NCBI GenBank assembly: GCA_019915135.1
Contig: JAHLMK010000042.1
Location: 60,001-89,968, forward strand
Source: Strobilurus pachycystidiatus
Lineage: Eukaryota > Basidiomycota > Agaricomycetes > Agaricales > Physalacriaceae
Direction of reading: 5' to 3'
Length of the DNA: 29,968 bases
Part shown: in pieces, positions 9,719-19,029 of the stretch
Layout of the letters: each line of letters starts with the position of its first letter
Position numbering within the stretch: position 1 is the first letter of the stretch
Translations under genes and position numbers: made by a program
Notes under the pieces: generated by a model
What the model was told of the DNA's origin: nothing
What the model saw: the letters and a program-made list of their open reading frames with translations, nothing else
Databases searched by the model: none

Positions 9719-12700
9719 CTAAACAATCCTGCTACGCCAGATATCCTCCCACTGGGCTTTTCCACCACTCCGCATCTTCTCCCACTCGTGATTTGCGATG
9801 CGTTCGCCTGGTGTGTCCTTTATAAGGACGCAATCTTCATCGCGAAAGACGATGGTTTGTGGTTTGCCCTCGACGACCTTCTTGGCGTAATCTTTTCCGT
9901 CAGCCTGAGCTTCCACCCAGATGCCCATATGCATAAGCTTCCCGTCGGCGGCTTGCTGATGAGCAACTGGACGCATGAATTCCCCTTCGTGTAGTCCACG
10001 AAACGCGTACAATCGGTAGTTATTACCGAAACGCCCGCCTGGGTGAATAGGTTCGCAGAGGTTCACATCAAGAATACTTTTCTTCTGCGGCAGAAGGGTT
10101 TGGACGGCACAGCGAAGGACTACGTTGGGAGGATTTGACCCACTGGGATTGGTTGCTAGGGTGGCGACAAGTCGGATGCCATCTTTGCCTTCGTCTGTCT
10201 TCCTCTTTTTCATCTGTATGCCACCCTGTGACTTTGTCTCGATGACTTTATAGAGAATCTCAACATGCATGCTGAAGAGACGAGAACTCTCCAGCCAGTG
10301 GGGATGGGCCTTGGACGTTTCGGGAGGGGGAGTGCGGGGTTTGGGTGGTGGGGGCATTCGAGGGGTGTGTGAGAGGAGTGTGGGATCATTCGACCTCAAC
10401 TCCTGGGCACGCTGGAGAGCTTTTCCTTCCTTCTCATCCCTCCGATACCAGCCAGACCGTTTGGCAAGATCCTCCGGATTCCACTTGGGATAATCGGCGC
10501 CCCATTCCAAACGTCTGACTTCCAGCGGTCCCTCAAATGCAGCCTGATTTCGGCGGAGAGGGCAGGCGATACGAAGGGGCCAACGAGTTCTGGAGTCAGA
10601 ATACATTAGTATTGAACTCAAGGAAATGCTATAGACTACATACTCCCAATCGCGGACTTGCTCGTAGTAATATGTCCCATGAACAACGTGGTCCCGAACC
10701 ATTGTGAACTGGACTACGACCCGGATGCCGTTGGCGTAAACGGACTGGTTGATGGGCTGAGGATTCACTTGAACTCTCTCGTAGCAGTCGATGGTGACAG
10801 CATCAGTCTTGTAGCGTTTTGAGACTGCAATCGTTCCATCCTTGTCCAAAATGACGTCCTTGACGATGGCTTGCTCTTTGTGATGTACATCACCCTCGGC
10901 GTCAATCATGACCTTCCGTCCCAGCCAAGGAGTCGGTCCTGTGTGTCCCAAGAAGGGAGCCGGTTCGTCCGTCGTCTCCTCGGGACTCTCGTACCAGTGC
11001 TGGTCAAGGACCCGAAGAGTGTTGACATGTACGGTGCGGGACTGCGAGATGTGAGCATGCACTCAGGGAGAAGGGACAGTTGTGAACGTACGGTGACTTC
11101 GATGATATCCTTGACGCGTACCTTGCGCTTGACGCCTACGTTGCGGGACTGCGAGATATGAGCATGCACTCTCCAGAAGCAGGGAAAGTAGGAGACGCAC
11201 AATACTATCGGCGGGATCCTTCTCATCGACATCACCTTCGTCGGCATCACCGTCGTCGCAATCCTCGATGACTGTGAGAGTATGCAGCATCACTGTTGCA
11301 TGCCGTTGACCGCCCTGTTCCAAGATGTCTACGACAAATCCTGGTCCGACATCCTCCTGGTCCGACAATCGACACTTGACCAAATCGCCGACTTGCACCA
11401 CCTTCACGAGATGATGCCGGGGAACGAAGAAGCCCTGTCCATAAGTATCGAAGATCTCGACGCCAGTCGCCGATGAATGACTGGACAGGGTGTATGTCCC
11501 TGACTGTTTTGTCACAAAGTCTTCAAGGATGTCCCCGAACGCTAAAAACCAGTTTGAGGGAAGAGGGAATGAGGCGTTCGGATTGGCGCTCAAGGAAGAC
11601 AACGTGGGATGCTGCGACTTGAGGAAGGTATCGAGGAGAGAGGGGTCGATGTAACTGGTGAGATGACGTCTCACGACGGAGGTACGGAGATTGATGATCT
11701 CCAAATCGTGCTCGAAGGTACGATGGGAGATGCCTTGATAGATGCGGAGTTCCCCTTCCTGGCCTTTGACAGGCCGAGCAATAGTTCCTGGTGGTGCTAG
11801 TCGGGTAGGTGGACGTCGAACGTCTTGTTCACCCCCTTTCCTCTTCCTCTTCCTCCTCTCCCCCGCTACGGGCCGCGCCTCGCCGACAGCCTCCCCTACC
11901 CCTTCCTCCAAAATATCTCCCTCCTGCGGCATCAAATCGAAATCGTACGTTGGCGGACGAGGTACAACGAGAATAGAGCACAGTGGATCCTCAGTCTCGA
12001 GCTGATTCTGCATATCGTCGCGGTCCTTTTCGATTTGGCGGAGTTCTGCTTGTCTCCCCTCTAATACACGAGCCGCCTCCGCCTCCATTCCAGCATAAGC
12101 GTCCTTGATCTTCTTGGCCTCCTCGTCGAGAGCTGCCTTCTTCGTCAGCCAAGCACGACGGGCGTCAACCGTCTGAGGCGGCCGGCCCGCCTCTTGCGTC
12201 TTCGCCTCCAATTCCCTCGAAGTCCTCTCCCGAGCCGCATCCAGCTCCGGTTGTTGCTGCATTCTAAGAGCGTAAATCTCCTGCCTCTTATCCGCTGCCG
12301 TGCGATGTGCTCTGTCGATCCTCCTCCGTATAATTTCTGCCTTGGCAACATCCTCCTCAGAGACGTATTGACGGGTGACAAGCCCGACATCCCCTTTGTA
12401 CAAGCCCGTTGGGATTTGAACCCACTTGCCGACTAGTTGGGGGATGGGGGGAGCTTTGATGACTTTGAGGAAGGCGGCGTGGTTTGGAACATCGGAAATG
12501 TAGATACGAAACGGACGCCAGCGAGGGGGATTAGGAGGAGGATTGCCGATGGAGCGCATTGCAGCCGGGAAGAAGCTAGAACGGACACATGCAGGGATTG
12601 ACTGGAGCACGTAGCCAATCTGGGGATTGAAGTCGCGCTCCAGGATCAGGAAGACACCGTCGATGAGTGGGTGTGAGACAGCATCGAGAATGTTCAGCTC

Positions 12701-13232
12701 GGCGCGAGAACTTTTCACCTCGACAAGGCGTGACAACACTGCGGGTTTGCAGCCGGTCTTGAAATGGGACTTAGACGCATTCGAAGATATCAGAAACGGA
12801 CCAACCTTGCAATACAAAAGAACGATATAGATATATGGGTCTGTGTAGACCCGTTCGAGGAGGTGTTTCTCCAGAGGGCAGTCATCGTTGTCCATCGGCA
12901 AGGCAGGTCTTTCCAAGGTTTGGCCCTGCCCCGACGCGTATCTCACCGCAAGATGGTCCACCCAGCCGTGTCTGTCATGAGGGGCGTCTGATTGCGGTAG
13001 ACGGAGATTCGAGGTTGAAGGGGATTGCAACTCTGAGGGGGTGCTTCGACGCTGTGAGGGTTGGAGGTTGGCTCCGTCGTCAATGAAACCTGGGATGATA
13101 TAGGCTAAGTAGGTTTGCTGCGCGGCGTCCAATGGTTTGCACACCTTCCAAGTCATCCTCATATTCATCCTCATCCTCCCCATCTGCAAAAGACTCCTCA
13201 GCCTCGACGTCGAATAGTTCGCTAAGATCCAT
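9719..13232 (-). CDS. Spt5-like KOW-domain protein
   Basis: This resembles the expanded agaricomycete family related to the elongation factor Spt5 (NusG N-terminal plus KOW domains, which bind RNA polymerase II). The start is the ATG at 13232, which opens the family-like acidic MDLSELFDVEAEESFADG. Next come a degenerate NGN-like part (GVFLILERDFNPQIGYV), a KOW-type VGKWVQIPTGLYKGDVGLV, and a long charged coiled coil (about 12360-12000, Ala/Glu/Arg/Gln). These are followed by a basic patch (RRKRKRKGG), KOW-like PWLGRKVMI..IVKDV, and a C-terminal NYRLYAFRGLHEGEFMRPV. Three introns are clear and phase-consistent: 11149-11200, 11042-11091 and 10590-10643. The acidic N-terminal frame stops at 13080-13082 and the rest continues one base off, so there is a frameshift or an unseen intron. 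The C-terminal repeats of true Spt5 are absent, so I would not call this the essential SPT5 gene. It is probably an accessory or KDZ-associated paralogue. Confidence 0.7.
11042..11200 (-). repeat. Partial duplication of an intron 3' end inside the Spt5-like gene
   Basis: The last ~26 nt of two successive introns and the first bases of their following exons are nearly the same (GAGTGCATGCTCATATCTCGCAG|TCCCGCA and GAGTGCATGCTCACATCTCGCAG|TCCCGCA, about 107 bp apart). Between them lies a 57-nt, 19-codon micro-exon (SRNVGVKRKVRVKDIIEVT). A tandem duplication of acceptor plus exon start explains the layout. Confidence 0.7.
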
Positions 13233-13431
13233 CTAGAAGAAATTTGTATCAGCGACCTGGACTCTCCCTGCATTTTTCCGCTGCCATTTGGCGCTCAAGC
13301 TTTCACTGATTCGGAAATTGGTTCGAACACGTTATGTTTACATCTATTCTACTCTGCAAATGAGCGGGAGGGCACTTACATGCCTGTTCCCGCCGCTGCT
13401 GCCTAGTGACTTGGCGGCAGGAAGCAAGCGG

Positions 13432-13553
13432 GAAAAGGTCACGTGTGTACCGAGCACCTAAGCAAGTCGGCAGCGAAACGTTAAATCCGAATCTTCGGAT
13501 TTAACGTCCTCGGCAGGATTTGTTTGCGCTGCCGGGGAACACGTGAGCTTTTT
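13432..13553. promoter_or_regulatory. Symmetric inverted repeat with two mirrored CACGTG boxes
   Basis: The centre is a perfect 13-bp inverted repeat with a 2-nt spacer (CGTTAAATCCGAA TC TTCGGATTTAACG reversed, 13479-13506). CACGTG occurs at 13440-13445 and 13540-13545, exactly equidistant from the same centre. The outer arms also match imperfectly (GAAAAGGTCACGTGT against GAAAAAGCTCACGTGT). CACGTG is the core bound by bHLH and some bZIP factors. The site lies about 210 bp upstream of the Spt5-like start and about 780 bp upstream of the 197-codon gene, so it may be a shared control region. It could instead be a small palindromic transposon footprint. Confidence 0.6.
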
Positions 13554-13649
13554 CGCCTTGTCCTCGCTCCAGCACTGTCGTTGCGAGGGACGTGTCAAGG
13601 TGGTAGCAATGAATGAATTAGGTTAATCGTAAGGTGAGATTCTGCTCCG

Positions 13650-14020
13650 CCACCGGCGAAAGACTGAGAGAAACATAGGGACAGTCCATGCCGGATGAAT
13701 TACAGTCAGGACGATGTACTTATTCCGCGAAACTGGGGCCAAGGAACTTATCCAAGTACGGCAATGCATCAAACATGAAGGTTTGAAACCGGATCTCTCT
13801 ACAGGAGCAGCATAGTCGCGTGGCGGCTCTCGAGGATGAAAGTAAGCTCTGAAGACTGAAATCTATAACTTATGAACGACAGTCAAAAGGCAGCCTTGGG
13901 ATACTTAGTCTATGCCAGTGCATCACACGTCGACGTTCGAAACGAACTTTCTCTCCAGGAGCAGCGAGGTGGCTTGACGGTTCTCAAGGATACAAGTAAG
14001 TTCTGAGATCGATCCATGCC
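13650..14020 (+). repeat. Two diverged units of the array family, plus orientation
   Basis: CAGGAGCAGC..GCGGCTCTCGAGGATGAAAGTAAG (about 13802-13855) is matched by CAGGAGCAGCGAGG..GGTTCTCAAGGATACAAGTAAG (about 13957-14000). Each ends at a donor-like GTAAG. The segment after the first, CTATAACTTATGAACGACAG, aligns with CTATAACTCATGGACGATTC of the 6.2-9.4 kb array, followed by TTGG.TAC and CGACGT blocks in the same order. Open pieces read SLQEQHSRVAALEDE and ELSLQEQRGGLTVLKDT, which suggests a coiled-coil exon, but the copies are frame-broken. Confidence 0.55.
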
Positions 14021-14330
14021 CAGCCAATTAAATTCGCTATCAGTCGTTTCCTCGAGACCGTACCTCTCTAGCTCGCCATTCTATCCACAGCTTGGGTCCA
14101 AATTTCCGTCTACAGACTCATCAAAGCACATCATCCCTTCAATCACCCCGGACGCAGGATTGATCATGTTTCCAGAATCAGTTCCTGCATTTCCACATGA
14201 CACCTCATCGGTTTGGGCCCAAGCTTCCTTATAGAGAACTGTTCGCCACTATATCAATTAGCCAAGAATCTTCCCTCTCCCTCGTTGATCTGGTCAATCT
14301 TTCGTCTTTCGCAACTGCTCATCGCCATAC
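14021..14330. other. Upstream region of the 197-codon gene
   Basis: No recognisable gene. The plus strand is pyrimidine-rich close to the start (TTGATCTGGTCAATCTTTCGTC), as is common just upstream of fungal start codons. No clear TATA box is visible. Two short open frames here carry no family signature. Confidence 0.4.
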
Positions 14331-15025
14331 ATGAATATCGATACACCTCCTCCTGTCCCGCCAGAGTGCAATCCCACTCTGACGACTGCCGTCGAGCGTC
14401 GTGCCGCGGTTCGTTCTTCCTTCAGCTTGATATTGTGATCCTCATGATCATTCTTCTTTAGCTCTGTCAGGTTCGGCTCGACCTAGCACTGAGACAGCAG
14501 TGGCCAGACAGGTTGACTAGTCTCATCGCCGTCGAAGAAGTTCACTCGGACGACGAGGAAGACGACGACGGATCTGGTGTGCGCACCTTGATTGTGCACG
14601 ATAAAGAAGGAAGGAACCCAGTTCTGGGTGCTCTACTTCGCGAGGTCTCCGAGCAGGCTAAAAGGTTCGCCCTGCGCTATGGGTAAGTTTCAAATTGGCC
14701 CTACCTTCCAGCTTCTCATCCTCTGGTTAGAGCGGCCACACCCCCGGGGGTCCGGAAATACCCTGTGGATCCGCAGCCGTCCACCCTCCCCGCCATTCCG
14801 AGGGCTGTACCGGTGGATTACTTTGATGTCGAGTACTTCCATACGGCTCTTACGGCTCAAGAGCGAGAGAGCTACAGGAACCATGGTGCCTGTCTCCCTC
14901 CCATGACACATTCTCAAGTTGTCGACGGGGGTTTGCCCGATCTCCTCAACAGTGCGCGTCTGGAACAGGAGGATTTTGAAGATATGTTTGAGCAGAAGAC
15001 CTTGCGCTTGTACTATCATAATTAG
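14331..15025 (+). CDS. Intact three-exon gene, 197 aa, uncharacterised family
   Basis: Exon 1 is 14331-14408 (MNIDTPPPVPPECN..ERRAA). Intron 1 is 14409-14461, exon 2 14462-14682, intron 2 14683-14730 (GTAAGT..GGTTAG) and exon 3 14731-15025. The spliced frame is exactly 198 codons including the stop, with no break. Visible parts are an acidic stretch (EEVHSDDEEDDDGSG), VRTLIVHDKEGRNPVLGALL, a proline-rich linker, then VPVDYFDVEYFHTALTAQE and HGACLPPMTHSQ, ending RLYYHN. It aligns along its full length with the C-terminal half of the gene at 16184-17803, including the position and phase of both introns. It therefore appears to be a short form that begins near an exon boundary of the long form. 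No enzymatic motif or signal peptide is seen. From memory, similar hypothetical proteins are common in mushroom genomes near KDZ elements, but no function is known to me. It is the only multi-exon gene here without a frameshift. Confidence 0.75.
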
Positions 15026-15229
15026 CCTTGTACTGCCCTCATACCGCCGCAATGTGTAGTTCATGTTATCATAGTCAGCCTGTCGTGTGAGAAACTCTGA
15101 CATCCATGTCCAGATCTGCTGTGTTCTGATATGATCATGAGTTTTTGTACCCTATTGTCAGCTGAATCTTGCAGGCTTGGGCATCGTATCTTTAAGTCAA
15201 TTGCGCAGCTAACACAACATGTATAGATC
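15026..15229. other. 3' flank of the 197-codon gene
   Basis: An AT-richer stretch without open frames of note. It is likely the 3' untranslated and intergenic sequence. No recognisable repeat. Confidence 0.4.
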
Positions 15230-16078
15230 AGGAGGAATACTGTACACTATAGGTGCCTAACCATATCTTTCTCGACAGCGAGCGACAAGATCTTGTTTGC
15301 CTCCCCTTCCGTCCATGTAGGAAGAGGAGCTTTGCCACCCATGTCGGGGTTTGCTCTCAGTGCAGCTTGGCGTCCCCGAAAGCAACCCGGCTTCTCGCCA
15401 ACCAAAACCACCCAAAAACCCTCTCAGCAGCCGCGTTGTCGTTGAAGGTCGGGTAAGGAAAGCTTGCGCGGCTCGTTGAGACTACAGGTGGGACGGTGGG
15501 CGCCCCTTTGGGTTTTGAAGATCCTGCTTCGCTGTCGAAAGCCCGAACAGAAGACGTCCCACGATCTACCCGAGCAATCATCCGTTGTGGCGTCAGGCAA
15601 GCGGTAGATGACACAAACTCACTCTTCAGCGCCTGCTGTCCCGTGCTTGGCAGTCCCAAGCTTTCCAAGTCTTTCAGAGTTGGCCCTATGGTTTGTGATT
15701 CTTTGAGTGCAACAATGTTGTATCAAAGAACGAGACGAACCGTTGGCCAAAGTGTGTTTGGAGGCTGCCGCTATGAGTTCCTTTGACGTATAGTTCAACC
15801 GCCCCTCGCCTTGAGACTGCAATCTCTTGGGCGCTGAGCGTCCTTTGACTCGAGACCGTGCTGGAAGGCAGTATGTCAATCATCTACATGCCATTATGGA
15901 AATGAGAATACAAACGTCTGCAGAAGCATATGAAAGCAGCGGCCAGCAACGCAATGGCAAAGATAGTGATAAGATCGAGCGAGAACATGAAGGTGGTGGC
16001 AAGGAATGCGAGGGTGACAACGATGGTGGTGGTGGAGGCCATGTCAGTCGAGTGGCACTGGTCTCGCCCAGACGCCAT
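15230..16078 (-). CDS. Possible small membrane-protein gene, unrecognised
   Basis: On the minus strand the frame starting at 16078 encodes 64 aa. After about 13 polar residues it has two hydrophobic stretches (IVVTLAFLATTFMFSLDL and ITIFAIALLAAAFICFCRRL), consistent with one or two membrane helices. Farther along the same strand (15690-15357) an open, low-complexity Ser/Thr/Pro-rich frame includes PTLKDLESLGLPSTGQ and AERVFGWFWLARSRVAFG. These may be exons of one gene, but I could not place introns that join them with certainty. The plus-strand frames opposite look like shadows. It would be divergent from the gene starting at 16184. Low confidence: hydrophobicity and open frames are the only evidence. 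Confidence 0.25.
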
Positions 16079-16133
16079 GACGAATACCTCCGAGGCACAT
16101 GGTGGCTATGGAACGCGTGTTCCATCGCGTGGT

Positions 16134-16140
16134 TATATAA
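16134..16140 (+). promoter_or_regulatory. TATA box candidate for the 16184 gene
   Basis: TATATAA lies 44 nt before the ATG at 16184, with a pyrimidine-rich run (TTTCATCCTTTCATTCTCTCTACCCC) in between. That is the typical arrangement for a fungal core promoter with a short leader. Confidence 0.5.
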
Positions 16141-16183
16141 CGCGTGTTTCATCCTTTCATTCTCTCTACCCCATCTACGAATC

Positions 16184-17803
16184 ATGGCTCCCGAACCTCA
16201 AGCTGCTCCCGCTCCTCAAGCTGCTCCCGCTGGTCCCGCTGCCCAACCCGCTCCTGCCGCTGACGTACAGATGCAGGACGCAAATAAGCCCCAGCGCTTC
16301 AAGCGCCCGGGCGGCTCTGCTGGATCACCAGCCAAGAAACTCAAGTCTGTCCGAGAGGTGGGCGCGGCGCGTGGTAAGGATCCTGTCCGCAAACGCGCCG
16401 CTGCGACTGTCCCCACAGCCGAAGAGGTTGATCGGCGCCGCAAGGCTGAGTTTGTGCACTTTTGGGTGCGTGGCAGCGTTGATCCTCTCATCATCGCAAC
16501 CAAAACTCACGTTTCAACCAGAATTGCCTCTACGGCGTCATTCGACTCCTTCTTTTCATGATCGACAAGAAGGCACTCCCAGTTCCTCCCTCCCCCACCG
16601 TCATGAAAGAATGGGCGGGCGAGCCCCGGGATTTCGGGCCTGATGACGACGTGATACCCCTTGTTGAGGAGAATACGCAAGCGAACAAGAAACTCTTGTC
16701 TGAAGCCGAGAATATCAAGGCGCAGGTGGCGTTCACGAACTCGCGTACCATCAATTCATCGGCCGAATCCCAGATGCAGAACTCGCCGGAATCTTCTATG
16801 GTCTTGGACGGATTGGACTGCCGAGGTTCGCCCCCGACATCCTCTCTAACAACCCGGAGTCAGACTATAATCTCGCCCACGAGCAATACGCAATCAGAAC
16901 CTTTCAATCCCTGGTTCGTATGCAGGCATTTGGGGCGGAGGTGAAGACATATAGCGCCAAATTTTCCTACCCCGCAATCGTTCAGCGCTATCGGGATTAC
17001 ATTTTCCAGACCATCCGCGCCAGAGTTGCATTGGACATCAACCGACCGGGCGTCTATGCGATGCACGTTGACACTGTTGTGCTCTATCGACGCCGACGTC
17101 AGGTAAGTCAAGTCCCACACCTCCCGTCATTCTGTTTGACTGTTTATCAGCTCCGTGACCAGCGCTACCGGTTCGCACACGACAACGTCTGGCCAACGCA
17201 CGCATGGCCGAGCTGATAGAGTGTGAGGATGTTCACTCTGAAGATGAGTGGGACGAGGATAGAAAGAGCTGGATCGTGAAGAAGAAGGAGGGCGAAATCC
17301 ACTCCTGACGATGGCATTCCGTTCGGTGGATGATATGGTCGCCGGTCAGCTTCGGCGGCAAAGGCGTGCACGGTTCGTGGCGACAGACTTCTTCCAGTCT
17401 TCTTTCCCTAATCTCCATTGTATAGTGTGTACACTGAGCCTCCTAAGCGCATAGTCCTCGCGGATCCCCCGCCGTCTGTCTTTAACAGCGTGCCATACAA
17501 CGTCCCCATCGACTACTTCGAACCCAAAGTCTTTAACACCTTCACAGTCAAGGAGCGGGCGACGTACAAGGAGTTTGGTGTCTGTCTTCCCCCTCCGACT
17601 CATCCCGACATCACTTTCGATAACCCAGTGACCGGAGAGGCCATGCCCGACGTGGAAGCTCTCCTGAAGGTTATAGCAGAGACGACCAAAGAGGAATTCG
17701 AGACGAAATACGCGGAGGAAACACTGGATTGTATGATCTCCCGACTCAGGCACAGATAGCCCGACTCATCGAGATGGGGCAGTTGGAGGTGGAGGATGAT
17801 TGA
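16184..17803 (+). pseudogene. Long, frameshifted paralogue of the 197-codon gene
   Basis: Exon 1 (16184-16465) encodes an Ala/Pro-rich, then Lys/Arg-rich disordered N-terminus (QMQDANKPQRFKRPGG, PVRKRAAATVPTAEEVDRRR). Introns: 16466-16521, 17103-17150 and 17373-17425. The middle holds KALPVPPSPTVMKEWAGEP, VEENTQANKKLLSEAENIKA, FIGRIPDAELAGIFYGLGR and LAHEQYAIRTFQSLVRMQA. The C-terminal part matches the 14331 gene: ARMAELIECEDVHSEDEWDE, GGRNPLL, NVPIDYFEPKVFNTF, GVCLPPPTHPDI. Single-base frame changes are needed near 16748, 17180, 17275 and 17731, after which the frame ends at 17803 (ARLIEMGQLEVEDD). If the fourth is ignored the frame stops at 17759. I know the family only as hypothetical proteins common in Agaricomycetes, with no assigned function. 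It is broken here unless the indels are sequencing errors, and some fall in short repeats such as AAGAAGAAGG. Confidence 0.65.
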
Positions 17804-17899
17804 GCACAAACGTTGTGATTTAGGTTGTCATCCATCTTCATGTAAAGGATATGTATTAGCCCCCGTACCAATTCCCGTAATCTTGATTACATACACGAC

Positions 17900-18240
17900 A
17901 ATAGGATGTCTCGCTGCTCCTGGAGGTAGAAGCCGTTTTGAAGGTTCATGCACGATGCCTTGCGCATGTAAGAAGCCCCTCTAAAGAGCTGTGTATCGCT
18001 GTCGGTTCTATGAGTTCGAGATTCGGTAATTATCATAACGTACATACTTCTTCGAGAACCGCCAGACTGACTCGCTGCTCCTGGAGGTAGAATCCGTTTT
18101 GAAGGTTCATGTACTATGCCTTGCGCATGTAAGAAGCCCCCCAGAGGAGCTGTATCGCTGTCGGTTCTATAAGTTCGAGATTCGGGTAGTTATCAAAACT
18201 TACATACTTCTTCATGTACCGCCAGACTGATCTCTGCGCT
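17900..18240 (-). repeat. Two tandem ~165-bp units of the array family, minus orientation
   Basis: CTCGCTGCTCCTGGAGGTAGAA..CTTACATACTTC occurs at about 17908-18050 and again at about 18072-18217 with about 85-90% identity. On the minus strand each unit reads CTACCTCCAGGAGCAGCGAG..GGTTCTCGAAGAA|GTATGT, then GAATCTCGAACTCATAGA. The same order (exon-like end, donor, TCGAA, AACTCAT, later TGAACCT) is seen in the 6.2-9.4 kb array and at 13.8-14.0 kb. Encoded pieces are YLQEQRVSLAVLEE-like. Confidence 0.7.
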
Positions 18241-18349
18241 GGAGTAGATCGGTTATTCTTCGCATGGACCGATGCATACCCATTGATCGACCTTGACTTT
18301 GACACTCCGTCACGCTACCGCTTCCTTGCGAGAAGGAGAATGGTCATCG

Positions 18350-18732
18350 TCGTGTCCAAGCAAAGCCAAAGTCCCAGTCGAAACCAGTCGGGCAGTCTGC
18401 AACGACCAAAGAGTGTGCAGCGCTGGTCTATGGCACCCGTTTGGCCATCAACTCTATACTCACGGATTGTCGACTTCTTCAATGATCATTGTGAGGGACG
18501 CATGAGGACCTCACCGCTGCCTTCATTTCAGCCTTTGGACGGGAGCCGAAGCGACGGACCTACGATGATAATTTTCGAAGGTGGAGGCATGCACCTCAAG
18601 CCGTGCGCGAGGACCACTATACTCGTGGTCGCACAGCCAATGGGATGTGGGCGTATCTTGCAGCGGAAGTTCCTCTTCCCGATTCCGCGGGTAAAGTGGC
18701 ACGTCGCAAGGCAAGGGCAGCAAATGCGTGAA
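18350..18732 (+). CDS. Unrecognised coding fragment
   Basis: An open plus-strand frame ends at a TGA near 18730 and reads AFGREPKRRTYDDNFRRW, REDHYTRGRTANGMWAYLAA and SAGKVARRKARAANA. It is basic and looks like real protein rather than random sequence. A further stretch in the same frame upstream (ATTKECAALVYGTRLAINS) is separated by two stops near 18480, possibly an intron (acceptor-like CATTTCAG at 18525-18532). No start or family is recognised. It could be a degraded piece of the neighbouring mobile cluster. Confidence 0.3.
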
Positions 18733-19025
18733 GTCTCGAAGTGACCGACGTAGACGTCGGCGTCCGTCCCATTTGGTGACATCTCGATCCTGACGAGTTG
18801 AGTGACAATTACTTCGAGAGAGGAGAGCATTAGCAGACGCACACTCGCGTACCTATTCTATCTCTGTGATACCTCAACCGTTTCTCTCTCTCTTGCATAC
18901 TTTGCGATACCATTCTCTTGTACCTTATCGTCCTATTTTGTAACTAGTTATTATCGTGTAATCTACTTGTCGCCATCCATCCAGTATCGTGGGTGCGCAC
19001 CCTCACTCTCCAGCTTCCGCTAAGG
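18733..19025. other. Intergenic region between convergent units
   Basis: Pyrimidine-rich and AT-rich sequence (TTTCTCTCTCTCTTGCATAC) without a supportable gene. It separates the plus-strand fragment from the 3' end of the minus-strand CxC5/CxC6-type gene. Confidence 0.4.
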
Positions 19026-19029
19026 CGCT

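Noticed and set aside
9719..13232. Calling this the essential SPT5 gene
   Set aside because: It lacks the C-terminal repeats, has a long coiled-coil insertion and a probable frameshift, and belongs to an expanded family in mushrooms.
14690..15103. 137-codon minus-strand open frame
   Set aside because: It lies opposite the intact spliced 197-codon gene, which has exact phase agreement and a paralogue.
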